Below are positions 52,349-62,300 of a stretch of 64,000 nt of DNA, piece by piece. The stretch covers positions 1-64,000 of the forward strand of contig NZ_JACEHE010000022.1 of NCBI RefSeq assembly GCF_013778455.1, in the 5' to 3' direction. Each line of letters opens with the position of its first letter. Positions within the stretch are counted from its first letter, which is position 1. This stretch comes from Streptomyces himalayensis subsp. himalayensis. Lineage in GTDB: Bacteria > Actinomycetota > Actinomycetes > Streptomycetales > Streptomycetaceae. The position numbers and the translations under genes are program-made. A model generated the notes under the pieces. It ran no database searches. It saw nothing but the letters and a program-made list of their open reading frames with translations, and was not told the DNA's origin.

Positions 52349-54045
52349 CGCTGGGAGGTGCCCCCGGACGGGCTTGGTTTGTTCGCGCCCGCCAGGATCC
52401 ACGCCTCCACCGCCTCGTACTGCCTGCGCTGTTCGTCGGCCGTCCGGCGGGCCGACAGTACGGTGCCCAGCCAGCCGAGGGCGAAGCCCAGGGGGATGGA
52501 GACCAGGCCCGTCGTGGTGAAGGGGAACCAGTTGAAGTCGTGGTCGGGGAAGGCCGATGTGGGGGAGCCGGAGACCAGGTTGGTGCCGGTCATCAGGACG
52601 AACACGCTCAGCGTGCCGCCGATCAGGGTGTACATCAGTCCTGTGCGGGTGAAGCGGCGCCAGAACAGGCCGTAGACCAGGGCGGGCGCCAGTGCGGAGG
52701 CGCCTACGCAGAACGAGAGCGTGACCAGCGGCTGCAGGTTGCGGTGCTGCACCAGCGTGGCGAGGACGATCGCGACCAGGCCGACGGACAGGGCCGAGCC
52801 GCGGGCCAGGGTCATCTCCGTGCGTGTGGAGATCTGCTTCCTGCGGTGCCCGAAGACGTCGTGCGCGAGGGAGTTGGCGCAGGCCAGGATCATCCCCGCG
52901 ACCGAGGCGAGCAGAGTGAGGAATATCGCCGTTGTCACCGTGGTGAACAGCATCGTCTCCGCCCATGAGGCGTCGGCGCCGAACGCGGCCCGAGAGCCCA
53001 GCAGATACGCCGTGTTGCCCTGCGGATCGGCCGCCGTGATCCCGGCCCGCCCGATGAGGGCCGCCGCGCCGAACCCGACCACCGAGATGATCAGCACGAA
53101 CAGCGCCACGGTCGACACCGCCCAGGACATCGAGCGGCGCACCTCGCGTGCGCTGCGGGCGGTGTACATGCGCATGGTGACGTGCGGCAGGCACGCGCTG
53201 CCGAGTACCACCGTCAGCTCCGAAGTGATCATGTCCAGCCGGGGGTGCGCCCCTCCGGCGAACTGCAGTCCGGAGTGCAGGAACGCCGGACCGGCGCCGC
53301 TGCCCTGTGCGGCCGCGGCAAGCAGCGCCCCCGGGTCCCAGTCGAACCGGTGCAGGACGAGCACGGACACGACCGCGCCCGAGCCGAGCAGCATCACCAT
53401 CTTCAGGATCTGGATCAGGGCGGTGCCCTTCATCCCGCCGATCGCGGCATAGCTGATCATGAGTGCGCCGAGTGCGACGACGCATCCCGTCTTCAGCCCG
53501 TCGCCGCCGAATCCGAGGATGAACGCGAGCAGATCACCCGCGCCCGCGAGCTGTACGAGCATCATCGGCATCAGTGCCGCGATCGTCGCGGCGCACGCGG
53601 CGATGCGCACCGCACGCCCCGGCATCCGGCGGGCGAACGCGTCGCCCATGGTGAACCGGCCCGCGTTGCGCAGCGGTTCGGCCAGCAGGAACATGAGCAG
53701 CACCAGCGACAGCGCCGTGCTCAGAGCGAGGACGACCCCGTCGTACCCGGTGAGGGCGATGATGCCGCCGGTGCCGAGGACGGTGGCGGCGGAGATGTAG
53801 TCGCCGCCGATGGCGAGGCCGTTGCGCATCGGGGACAGCGATCCGTACCCGGTGTAGAACTCGTCGAGGTCGTCCCGGTCGGGTCCGGTCATCACGCACA
53901 GCAGGAGCGTGACGGTGGCGAGCGCGGTGAAGGCCACCAGGGACATGGCCTGCGCGGAGTCGCTGAATCCGGTCAGGGGCCCGGCAGCGTTCGGCATGAC
54001 GCCGATGACTCCCATGGCGCCGTCGGCATCTGGCGCGGCGTTCAT
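52345..54045 (-). CDS. Sodium:solute symporter, cation/acetate (ActP-like)
   Basis: 566 residues from ATG 54045, which overlaps the stop of the DUF485 gene (ATGA). About thirteen to fourteen membrane helices. SSS-family sequence near DLDEFYTGYGSLSPMRNGLAIGGDYISAATVLGTGG (key: EFYTGYGSLSPMRNG, GDYISAATVLG) and LPHVTMRMYTARSAREVRRS is characteristic of ActP/MctC monocarboxylate carriers. Pairing with DUF485 is the usual arrangement for acetate/propionate symporters. Extracytoplasmic helix 1 is preceded by an Ala-rich leader. Confidence 0.9.
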   Translation of the reverse strand: MNAAPDADGAMGVIGVMPNAAGPLTGFSDSAQAMSLVAFTALATVTLLLCVMTGPDRDDLDEFYTGYGSLSPMRNGLAIGGDYISAATVLGTGGIIALTGYDGVVLALSTALSLVLLMFLLAEPLRNAGRFTMGDAFARRMPGRAVRIAACAATIAALMPMMLVQLAGAGDLLAFILGFGGDGLKTGCVVALGALMISYAAIGGMKGTALIQILKMVMLLGSGAVVSVLVLHRFDWDPGALLAAAAQGSGAGPAFLHSGLQFAGGAHPRLDMITSELTVVLGSACLPHVTMRMYTARSAREVRRSMSWAVSTVALFVLIISVVGFGAAALIGRAGITAADPQGNTAYLLGSRAAFGADASWAETMLFTTVTTAIFLTLLASVAGMILACANSLAHDVFGHRRKQISTRTEMTLARGSALSVGLVAIVLATLVQHRNLQPLVTLSFCVGASALAPALVYGLFWRRFTRTGLMYTLIGGTLSVFVLMTGTNLVSGSPTSAFPDHDFNWFPFTTTGLVSIPLGFALGWLGTVLSARRTADEQRRQYEAVEAWILAGANKPSPSGGTSQR

Positions 54046-54521
54046 CCGGCGGCCTCCCTCGCCGCGTCCAGCTGTGCCTGCCTGCGCAGCCGGTCCGCCA
54101 GCGGGTCGACGCGGCGGCGCGCCGTGTACTCGTACAGCGCGAGCGCGAGGCAGGTCACCGGCAGTTGGCACAGTCCCAGCAGGAGACCGGTGGAGAGGCC
54201 CCCGGAGACTGTGCCCGTCATCAGCGAGGGCGCGAAGGCGGACAGGATGAGGAAGAGGACGAAGTAGCCGAGCGCGGTGAGTGTCGCGACGCGGCGCTGC
54301 CAGCGGTACGCACTGCGCAGGAACCGCAGATCGCTGTGGTTCCCGAGAGCGGGATGGCGGGGGAGCCGCCGCGCCGCGGGCGTCCCGGGGTGCTGCGGCT
54401 GCTGTGGTTGCCAGGGGTAGGTCGGGTACGACGGTGGTGACGGTGAGGCAGGCTGCTGCGGGGGCCATGCGGCGGACGGCATGGGCCATCCAGGGGATGA
54501 ATGGTGCGGCATATCTGACAT
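54042..54521 (-). CDS. DUF485-family small membrane partner of the symporter
   Basis: 159 residues; ATG 54521 after AAGGAGAACCGGG. A Pro/Gln-rich cytoplasmic N-terminus (about 1-55), then two membrane helices (VATLTALGYFVLFLILSAF and STGLLLGLCQLPVTCLALALYEYTA) and a basic tail. DUF485 proteins accompany ActP-type symporters. Coupled by overlap to the symporter. The long Pro-rich N-terminus is an actinobacterial addition. Confidence 0.88.
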   Translation of the reverse strand: MSDMPHHSSPGWPMPSAAWPPQQPASPSPPSYPTYPWQPQQPQHPGTPAARRLPRHPALGNHSDLRFLRSAYRWQRRVATLTALGYFVLFLILSAFAPSLMTGTVSGGLSTGLLLGLCQLPVTCLALALYEYTARRRVDPLADRLRRQAQLDAAREAAG

Positions 54522-55220
54522 CCCGGTTCTCCTTGCGCGGCTGAGGGTCCCGTTGGGGACCGCAGGGAGCTGGGTGGAGGGTGGGGCGAGACGCTACTCG
54601 CTGGTATCCGTGTGCGCGAGGGTTTCGGCAAACTGAGTGGTCGGTATGCCGATTTGTACCGGACACGGGGCCGCGCGAGGCCGGGGCCGACGGCCGAACG
54701 CCCCGATTCGAACCGCTCGTAACGGACTCGACTCGACCCGCTTGTAACGGACTCGGCTTGACCCTCTCGTAGCGGCAGGGTGCAGCCTCTGGGACCGAAG
54801 GCGGACACGACCCCGACGCCGGGTCCACCGACGGGTGGAGAACCCCTAGGGGGATCTCCGTACTTGAGGCAGGGGAGGGTTCGTACCGCCGGAGGACGAG
54901 AAGGGGACCGGCCGCTCCTTAGCCTTTCTTTACGCGGTCGGGGGGCACGGCGGTCGGCCACCGGGTCGTACGCACCGCCCGTTCGGGGGTGGGGTTTTCC
55001 CCAGCACAAGACTGCGCTGGGCACCAGCGCGCCGGACCGCCTGACCAGACCAGACTGAAGCGCGTACCGCACGGCGGTCCACCGCCGGCGGCCGGCACCG
55101 CAGCCGCATGTGCGGCTCGACCGCCCGCCGGCACCAGCGACCTGGATAGCGCGACCCAGCAGTGACCGAGATCCCTGGCACATCCCTGCACCATCTGCCG
55201 ACCGACATAGGAGACTTACC
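54522..55220. other. 700-bp intergenic region with repeats
   Basis: Lies between divergent DUF485 and ABC-transporter genes. It holds a 25-bp repeat array (54710-54784), several short GC-rich inverted repeats and an AT-richer patch (CTTAGCCTTTCTTTACG, about 54917-54933), which is the likely promoter area for the ABC operon. Open frames on both strands look random. Nothing resembling a functional RNA is recognised. Confidence 0.5.
54710..54784. repeat. Three tandem 25-bp repeats
   Basis: Units at 54710-54734, 54735-54759 and 54760-54784; each begins GA(A/C)CC and contains CTYGTARCGG; the first two share GTAACGGACTCG, and the third has diverged. Located upstream of the ABC transporter operon, on the side nearer the DUF485 gene. 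Confidence 0.75.
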
Positions 55221-56009
55221 GTGACAACGGCTGTGACCATTCCCAAGCACGGGGGCACGGGCGGGACTACGGCCGTAGCCGCGCGGGCGCGGCAGGTCGT
55301 CAAGGCCTACGGCTCGGGCGAGACCCGCGTCGTCGCGCTCGACCAGGTCGACGTGGACATCACCCGGGGCCAGTTCACCGCGATCATGGGCCCGTCGGGG
55401 TCCGGCAAGTCGACGCTGATGCACTGCCTGGCGGGCCTGGACACCGTGACCTCCGGTCAGATCTACCTGGACGACACCGAGATCACCGGCCTCAAGGACA
55501 AGAAGCTCACCCCGCTGCGCCGGGACCGGATCGGCTTCATCTTCCAGGCGTTCAACCTGCTGCCGACACTCAACGCCATCGAGAACATCACGCTGCCGAT
55601 GGACATCGCAGGGCGCAAGCCGGACAGGCAGTGGCTGGAGCGGGTCGTGGAGACCGTCGGTCTCGCCGGACGGCTCAAGCACCGGCCCTCCCAGCTCTCC
55701 GGCGGCCAGCAGCAGCGCGTCGCCGTCGCCCGTGCGCTCGCCTCCCGGCCCGAGATCATCTTCGGTGACGAGCCGACCGGAAACCTCGACTCCCGGGCCG
55801 GGGCCGAGATCCTGGGTTTCCTGCGCCGCTCCGTCGACGAGCTCGGCCAGACGATCGTGATGGTCACGCACGACCCGGTCGCCGCCTCCTACGCGGACCG
55901 CGTGCTGTATCTCGCGGACGGCCGGATCGTCGACGAGATGCTCCGCCCGACCGCCGACGCCGTCCTGGACAGGATGAAGGACTTCGACGCCCGGGGGCGT
56001 ACGTCATGA
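55221..56009 (+). CDS. ABC transporter ATP-binding protein (MacB/LolD type)
   Basis: 262 residues; GTG 55221 with AGGAG eight bases upstream. Walker A GPSGSGKST (about 60), Q-loop FQAFNLLPTLNA, signature LSGGQQQRVAVARALA (about 157), Walker B IIFGDEPTGNLD and H-loop MVTHD. The sequence type, with EPTGNLD, is that of type VII (MacB) mechanotransmission ABC systems. Coupled to the FtsX-like permease (ATGA, 56006-56009). Cytoplasmic side of the membrane. Confidence 0.95.
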   Translation: MTTAVTIPKHGGTGGTTAVAARARQVVKAYGSGETRVVALDQVDVDITRGQFTAIMGPSGSGKSTLMHCLAGLDTVTSGQIYLDDTEITGLKDKKLTPLRRDRIGFIFQAFNLLPTLNAIENITLPMDIAGRKPDRQWLERVVETVGLAGRLKHRPSQLSGGQQQRVAVARALASRPEIIFGDEPTGNLDSRAGAEILGFLRRSVDELGQTIVMVTHDPVAASYADRVLYLADGRIVDEMLRPTADAVLDRMKDFDARGRTS

Positions 56010-58585
56010 CCGTCATGAAGACCTCCATGCGCAACTTCTTCGCGCACAAGGGACGCATGGCGCTGTCCGCCGTCGCCGTGCTGCTGTCGGTGGCGTTCGT
56101 GTGCGGCACGCTCGTGTTCACGGACACTATGAACACGACGTTCGACAAGCTCTTCGCGACCACCGCATCGGATGTCACGGTCAGCGCCAAGGGCGCGTCC
56201 GACACCGGCGAGACCCAGGCCGGCAACGGCAAGCCGCCGGTCATGCCCGCCTCCGTCCTCGACGAGGTGCGCGGCGTCGACGGGGTCAAGTCCGCCGAGG
56301 GCACCGTCTTCTCGACCTCGGTGACCGTCGTCGACGCCGACAAGGACAGCCTCTCGCCCACGAGCGGCGCCCCGACCATCGTCGGCAACTGGAACGCCAA
56401 CGAGGCCCGCACCATGGAGATCTCCTCCGGGCGGGCGCCGCGCGAAGCCGGGCAGATCATGGTCGACGCGGACACCGCCGACAAGCACCACCTGGGGCTC
56501 GGCGACGAGATCGGCGTCATCACCGCGGTCGGCACCCACAAGGCGAAGATCTCCGGCATCGCGGAGTTCACCGTCACCAACCCCGGTGCCGCGATCTTCT
56601 ACCTCGACACGAAGACCGCCCAGCGGACCCTGGTGGGCGAGAGCGGCGTCTACACCAACATCAACGTCACCGCCGCGTCCGGGGTCAGTGACGCGCAGCT
56701 GAAGAAGGACGTCGCCGCGGGACTCGGCGGCGCCTACCAGGTGCAGACGGCCAAGGAGGTCGCCGACGCCAACGCCCAGGATGTCGAGGAGTTCATGGGC
56801 GTGATGAAGTACGCGATGCTCGGCTTCGCCGGGATCGCCTTCCTGGTCGGCATCTTCCTCATCATCAACACCTTCTCGATGCTGGTGGCCCAGAGGACCC
56901 GCGAGATCGGTCTGATGCGCGCCATCGGGTCGAGCCGCAGGCAGGTCAACGGCTCGGTCTTGGTCGAGGCGCTGCTGCTCGGCTTCTTCGGCTCGGTGCT
57001 CGGCGTCGGCGCGGGCGTAGGCCTGGCCATCGGGCTGATGAAGCTCATGGGCATGATGGGCATGCACCTGTCGACCGACGACCTGACCGTCGCCTGGACG
57101 ACGCCGGTGGTCGGTCTGGTGCTCGGCGTCGTGGTCACCGTGCTCGCCGCGTATCTGCCCGCCCGGCGCGCGGGCAAGGTCTCGCCCATGGCCGCGCTGC
57201 GCGACGCCGGAGCCCCGGCTGACGCGAGGGCCGGACGGGTACGGGCCCTCGTCGGCCTGGTCCTCACCGGCGCCGGCGGCTACGGCCTGTACCTGGCGGC
57301 CGCCGCCGACAAGGCGAGCGAGGGCTCGCTGTGGCTCGGCGTGGGCGTGGTCCTCACCCTGATCGGCTTCGTCGTCATGGGCCCGCTGCTCGCGGGCGGC
57401 GTGGTCCGGGTCATCAGCGCCGTGCTGCTGCGGCTTTTCGGCCCGGTCGGACGGATGGCCGAGCGCAACGCGCTGCGCAACCCGCGCCGCACGGGTGCCA
57501 CGGGCGCGGCCCTGATGATCGGCCTCGCGCTGGTCGCCTGCCTGTCGGTCGTCGGCTCGTCGATGGTGGCCTCCGCGACCGACCAGCTCGACAAGACCGT
57601 CGGCACGGACTTCATCATCCAGTCCGATCGCGGGCAGCCGATCACTCCGCAGGCGGTGGAGGCAGCGAAGTCGGCTGAGGGCGTGGAGCGGTTCACCGAG
57701 TACAAGGTGCTGGACGCCACGCTGACCACGCCGGACGGCAAGACGTCCAAGGGCGAGACGATCAACGCCGCCGACCCGTCGTACGCGCAGGACCTGCGCA
57801 CCGAGACGGTGGCCGGCGATCTCTCGGACGCCTACCGCCCCGACTCGATGTCCGTCTTCGAGGGCTTCGCGAAGAAGCACGGCATCGAGCTCGGCTCGAA
57901 GGTCGGGGTCGAATTCAGGGACGGGGCGACGGCGGAGCTGACGGTCCGCGCGATCACCAGCGACGAAGCCGTCATCGACAAGGGCGCGATGTACGCGTCG
58001 ATCGCGACGGTGGCCAGGTATGTGCCCGCCGACAAGATGCCCCTCGACGTCCTGCTCTTCGCCTCGGCGAAGGACGGCCAGGAGGCGGCCGCGTACAAGT
58101 CGCTGAAGGCGGCTCTGGACGACTACCCGCAGTACACGGTCCGCGACCAGACCGACTACAAGCAGGCGCTGAAGGACCAGATCGGCCAGCTGCTCAACAT
58201 GATCTACGGCCTCCTGGCCCTGGCGGTCGTCGTCGCGATCCTGGGTGTGGTGAACACCCTGGCCCTCTCGGTGGTGGAGCGGACCCGCGAGATCGGCCTC
58301 ATGAGGGCGATCGGTCTCTCCCGTCGCCAGCTGCGCCGCATGATCCGCCTCGAGTCGGTCGTCATCGCCCTCTTCGGAGCGCTGCTCGGCCTCGGCCTTG
58401 GCATGGGCTGGGGCGCCACGGCCCAGAAGCTGCTGGCCCTCGAGGGCCTGAAGGTCCTGGAGATCCCCTGGCCGACGATCACGGCGGTCTTCGTGGCCTC
58501 GGCCTTCGTGGGCCTGTTCGCGGCACTGGTACCGGCGTTCCGGGCGGGGCGGATGAACGTGCTGAACGCGATCGCAACCGAATAG
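56006..58585 (+). CDS. FtsX-like ABC transporter permease
   Basis: 859 residues in one chain carrying two FtsX repeats: helix 1 (about 17-38), a large extracytoplasmic domain (about 45-255), three helices (about 270-395, with QRTREIGLMRAIGSSRRQV), then a second helix-loop-three-helix unit ending with VERTREIGLMRAIGLSRRQL and the final helices. Paired with the LolD-type ATPase it forms an exporter or a mechanical signalling complex at the membrane; the substrate may be a peptide, lipid or antibiotic. Ends before a strong bidirectional terminator. Confidence 0.94.
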   Translation: MTVMKTSMRNFFAHKGRMALSAVAVLLSVAFVCGTLVFTDTMNTTFDKLFATTASDVTVSAKGASDTGETQAGNGKPPVMPASVLDEVRGVDGVKSAEGTVFSTSVTVVDADKDSLSPTSGAPTIVGNWNANEARTMEISSGRAPREAGQIMVDADTADKHHLGLGDEIGVITAVGTHKAKISGIAEFTVTNPGAAIFYLDTKTAQRTLVGESGVYTNINVTAASGVSDAQLKKDVAAGLGGAYQVQTAKEVADANAQDVEEFMGVMKYAMLGFAGIAFLVGIFLIINTFSMLVAQRTREIGLMRAIGSSRRQVNGSVLVEALLLGFFGSVLGVGAGVGLAIGLMKLMGMMGMHLSTDDLTVAWTTPVVGLVLGVVVTVLAAYLPARRAGKVSPMAALRDAGAPADARAGRVRALVGLVLTGAGGYGLYLAAAADKASEGSLWLGVGVVLTLIGFVVMGPLLAGGVVRVISAVLLRLFGPVGRMAERNALRNPRRTGATGAALMIGLALVACLSVVGSSMVASATDQLDKTVGTDFIIQSDRGQPITPQAVEAAKSAEGVERFTEYKVLDATLTTPDGKTSKGETINAADPSYAQDLRTETVAGDLSDAYRPDSMSVFEGFAKKHGIELGSKVGVEFRDGATAELTVRAITSDEAVIDKGAMYASIATVARYVPADKMPLDVLLFASAKDGQEAAAYKSLKAALDDYPQYTVRDQTDYKQALKDQIGQLLNMIYGLLALAVVVAILGVVNTLALSVVERTREIGLMRAIGLSRRQLRRMIRLESVVIALFGALLGLGLGMGWGATAQKLLALEGLKVLEIPWPTITAVFVASAFVGLFAALVPAFRAGRMNVLNAIATE

Positions 58586-58612
58586 CCATTGCGGGCGGGG
58601 AACCGGGGGAGT

Positions 58613-58649
58613 GCGGGGCCCGGGGAGCGAGCGTCTCCCCGGGCCCCGC
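58613..58649. terminator. Strong bidirectional terminator
   Basis: GCGGGGCCCGGGGAG (58613-58627), loop CGAGCGT, CTCCCCGGGCCCCGC (58635-58649): perfect 15-bp stem between the convergent ABC permease and toxin genes. Confidence 0.9.
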
Positions 58650-58655
58650 CTGTGC

Positions 58656-58910
58656 TCATCCCTTCTTGCGGCCGAGGTGGAGCACCATGACCGTGACAGT
58701 GCTCTCGATGATCTCGTACATGACGCGGTACTGGCCTACTCTCATCCGCCGCAGGTCGCGTGAGCCGAGCTCCACTGTTCCCGGTGGCCGAGGGTCGGAG
58801 GCGAGGAGGTCGGTTGCCTCGAACACTCGTCGTAGGCCGTCAGGGTCGTCCACCAGGAATTTGGCAGCAGTGTCGAGGGCTGGCTCGTCCCAGTGGACTA
58901 AATAGCTCAT
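58656..58910 (-). CDS. relE: RelE/ParE-superfamily toxin
   Basis: 84 residues; ATG 58910 overlaps the antitoxin stop (ATGA, 58907-58910). RelE-fold pattern: VHWDEPALDTAAKFL, DLRRMRVGQYRVMYEI (central Arg/Tyr strand) and the C-terminal VTVMVLHLGRKKG. RelE toxins cut mRNA in the ribosome A site; ParE relatives poison gyrase. The R-VGQYRVMYE strand and C-terminal H-x-G-x-K favour RelE. Second gene of an antitoxin-toxin pair. Confidence 0.88.
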   Translation of the reverse strand: MSYLVHWDEPALDTAAKFLVDDPDGLRRVFEATDLLASDPRPPGTVELGSRDLRRMRVGQYRVMYEIIESTVTVMVLHLGRKKG

Positions 58911-59182
58911 GGGCGGCCCAATCCAAGACGGGCACGGGCCTCGTCCTGCGGAATGCCGACCACCTCACCGCTGGCCTGGCGGGCCCGGTAACGAGCCAGT
59001 GCCAGCTGGTCCTCCAGATCCTCCAGCCGCTCCTCCAATTCGGCCAACTCTCTCGGGTTTATGAACACGGCCGCAGCCTGACCGTGATCCGTGATGGTGA
59101 TGCGCTCGCGATCGTGGGACGCCCGGCGGATCAGGGAGCCGAACTGAGCGCGGGCCTCAGTGATGGGAAACGTTGCACTCAT
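58907..59182 (-). CDS. Phd/YefM-type antitoxin
   Basis: 91 residues from ATG 59182. N-terminal DNA-binding Phd domain: FPITEARAQFGSLIRRASHDRERITITDHGQAAAVFINPRE (key: ITEARAQFGSLI, ITITDHGQAAAVFI). The C-terminal acidic then basic helix (LEERLEDLEDQLALARYRAR) would wrap the toxin. There is no ribosome site, and the operator lies directly against the start codon, so the mRNA is probably leaderless. Confidence 0.9.
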   Translation of the reverse strand: MSATFPITEARAQFGSLIRRASHDRERITITDHGQAAAVFINPRELAELEERLEDLEDQLALARYRARQASGEVVGIPQDEARARLGLGRP

Positions 59183-59196
59183 GTACAGAACTGTAC
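59183..59196 (-). promoter_or_regulatory. Operator/promoter of the toxin-antitoxin pair
   Basis: GTACAG-AA-CTGTAC, perfect six-base inverted repeat beginning at the base next to the antitoxin ATG. Read on the minus strand it contains TACAGT, which may double as the -10 box of a leaderless transcript. Confidence 0.65.
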
Positions 59197-59326
59197 GGCT
59201 CGACCCGTGGCGAGTCGATCCCTCAAAAGGGTGAGCCCTCCGCGGGCGTCGTACTCTGGACACCCCCGGCCCGTGCGACGTGTCGGGCGGTTCGCGTTGC
59301 CCCCTCACTCCGGACGGATGCCCTTC

Positions 59327-62300
59327 ATGAGCCTGCACGGTCTGCTCGACGCCGTAGTCAAGGACCCCGCACTCGCCGAAGCGGTGAGGGCCGCCACCGA
59401 CGGCAACCGCATGCACGTCGACCTGGTGGGACCGCCCGCGGCCCGCCCCTTCGCGGTGGCGGCGCTCGCGCGCGAGTCGAACCGCCCCATCCTGGCCGTG
59501 ACGGCGACAGGCCGGGAGGCCGAGGACCTCGCGGCGGCCCTGCGCTCGCTGCTCCCGCCGGACGGGATCGTCGAGTACCCGTCGTGGGAGACGCTCCCGC
59601 ACGAGCGGCTCTCGCCGAGGTCGGACACCGTGGGCCGCCGCCTCGCGGTCCTGCGCCGCCTCGCGCACCCGAGCGACGACGACCCGGAGACCGGCCCGGT
59701 CTCCGTCGTCGTCTCGCCCGTACGCTCCGTGCTCCAGCCGCAGGTCAAGGGCCTCGGCGACCTGGAACCGGTCAGTTTGCGCACCGGACAGCAGGCCGAC
59801 CTGGAGGAGACGGTCGACGCGCTGGCCGCCGCCGCGTACGCGCGCGTGGAACTCGTCGAGAAGCGCGGCGAGTTCGCGGTCCGCGGCGGCATCCTCGACG
59901 TGTTCCCGCCGACCGAGGAGCACCCCCTCCGCATCGAGTTCTGGGGCGACGACGTCGAGGAGATCCGCTACTTCAAGGTCGCCGACCAGCGCTCCCTCGA
60001 AGTCGCCCAGCACGGCCTGTGGGCGCCGCCCTGCCGTGAGCTGCTGCTCACCGACGACGTGCGGCAGCGGGCGGCCGCGCTCGCCGAGCGCCACCCGGAG
60101 CTCGGCGAACTGCTCGGCAAGATCGCCGAGGGCATCGCGGTCGAGGGCATGGAGTCCCTCGCGCCGGTCCTCGTCGACGACATGGAGCTGCTGCTCGACG
60201 TACTGCCCAAGGGCAGCATGGCCGTCGTCTGCGACCCGGAGCGGGTGCGCACCCGGGCCGCGGACCTGGTGGCGACGTCGCAGGAGTTCCTGCAGGCGTC
60301 GTGGGCTGCGACCGCGGGCGGGGGCGACGCCCCCATCGACGTCGGCGCCGCATCGCTCTGGTCCATCGCGGACGTCCGTGACCGGGCCCGCGAGCTGGAC
60401 ATGATGTGGTGGTCGGTGTCCCCGTTCGCCGCGGACGAGGAGCTCGACGCGGACACGCTGAAGCTCGCGATGCACGCCCCCGAGTCGTACCGCGGCGACA
60501 CCGCCAGGGCGCTGGCCGACACCAAGGGCTGGATCTCGGACGGCTGGCGCACCGTCTACGTCACCGAGGGCCACGGAACCGCGGCTCGCACCGTCGAGGT
60601 GCTCGGCGGCGAGGGCATCGCGGCCCGCCTCGACCAGGACCTGGGCGAGCTCACCCCGTCCGTCGTGCACGTCGCGTGCGGCTCGATCGACTACGGCTTC
60701 GTCGACCCGGCCCTCAAGCTCGCGGTCCTCACCGAGACCGACCTGTCCGGGCAGAAGGCGGCCGGCAAGGACGGCGCGCGCATGCCCGCCCGCCGCCGCA
60801 AGACGATCGACCCGCTGACGCTGGAGGCGGGCGACTACATCGTCCACGAGCAGCACGGCGTCGGCCGCTACATCGAGATGGTGCAGCGCACGGTGCAGGG
60901 CGCGACCCGCGAGTACCTCGTCGTCGAGTACGCCCCCGCCAAGCGCGGCCAGCCCGGCGACCGGCTCTACATCCCCACCGACCAGCTGGAGCAGATCACC
61001 AAGTACGTCGGCGGCGAGGCGCCCACGCTGCACCGGCTCGGCGGCGCCGACTGGACCAAGACCAAGGCGCGCGCCAAGAAGGCGGTCAAGGAGATCGCCG
61101 CCGACCTCATCAAGCTGTACAGCGCCCGCATGGCGGCCCCCGGCCACGCCTTCGGCCCGGACACGCCCTGGCAGCGCGAGCTCGAGGACGCCTTCCCGTA
61201 CGCGGAGACGCCCGACCAGCTGACCACGATCGCCGAGGTCAAGGAGGACATGGAGAAGACGGTCCCGATGGACCGCCTGATCTGCGGCGACGTCGGCTAC
61301 GGCAAGACGGAGATCGCGGTCCGCGCGGCCTTCAAGGCGGTCCAGGACGGCAAGCAGGTCGCGGTCCTGGTCCCCACGACTCTGCTGGTGCAGCAGCACT
61401 TCGGCACGTTCTCCGAGCGATACGGACAGTTCCCCGTGAACGTCCGCGCCCTGAGCCGCTTCCAGACGGATACGGAGGCGAAGGCCACCCTGGAGGGGCT
61501 GCGCGACGGCTCGGTCGACATCGTCATCGGCACGCACCGCCTCTTCTCCTCCGAAACCAAGTTCAAGGACCTCGGCCTGGTCATCGTCGACGAGGAGCAG
61601 CGCTTCGGCGTCGAGCACAAGGAGCAGCTGAAGAAGCTCCGCGCCAACGTCGACGTCCTGACCATGTCGGCCACCCCCATCCCCCGTACGCTCGAGATGG
61701 CCGTGACCGGCATCCGCGAGATGTCGACGATCACGACACCGCCGGAGGAGCGGCACCCGGTGCTGACCTTCGTCGGGCCGTACGAGGAGAAGCAGATCGG
61801 CGCCGCGATCCGCCGTGAACTGCTGCGTGAGGGCCAGGTCTTCTACATCCACAACCGGGTCGAGTCGATCGACCGTGCGGCCGCGCGGCTGCGCGACATC
61901 GTGCCCGAGGCCCGCATCGCCACGGCCCACGGCCAGATGTCCGAGGGGACCCTGGAGCAGGTCGTCGTGGACTTCTGGGAGAAGAAGTACGACGTCCTCG
62001 TCTCCACGACGATCGTCGAGTCGGGCATCGACATCTCCAACGCCAACACGCTGATCGTGGAGCGCGGCGACAACTTCGGCCTCTCGCAGCTGCACCAGCT
62101 GCGCGGCCGCGTCGGCCGAGGCCGCGAGCGCGGCTACGCCTACTTCCTCTACCCGCCGGAGAAGCCGCTGACCGAGACCGCCCACGAGCGGCTCGCGACC
62201 ATCGCCCAGCACACGGAGATGGGCGCGGGCATGTACGTGGCGATGAAGGACCTGGAGATCCGCGGCGCCGGCAACCTGCTGGGCGGCGAGCAGTCGGGCC

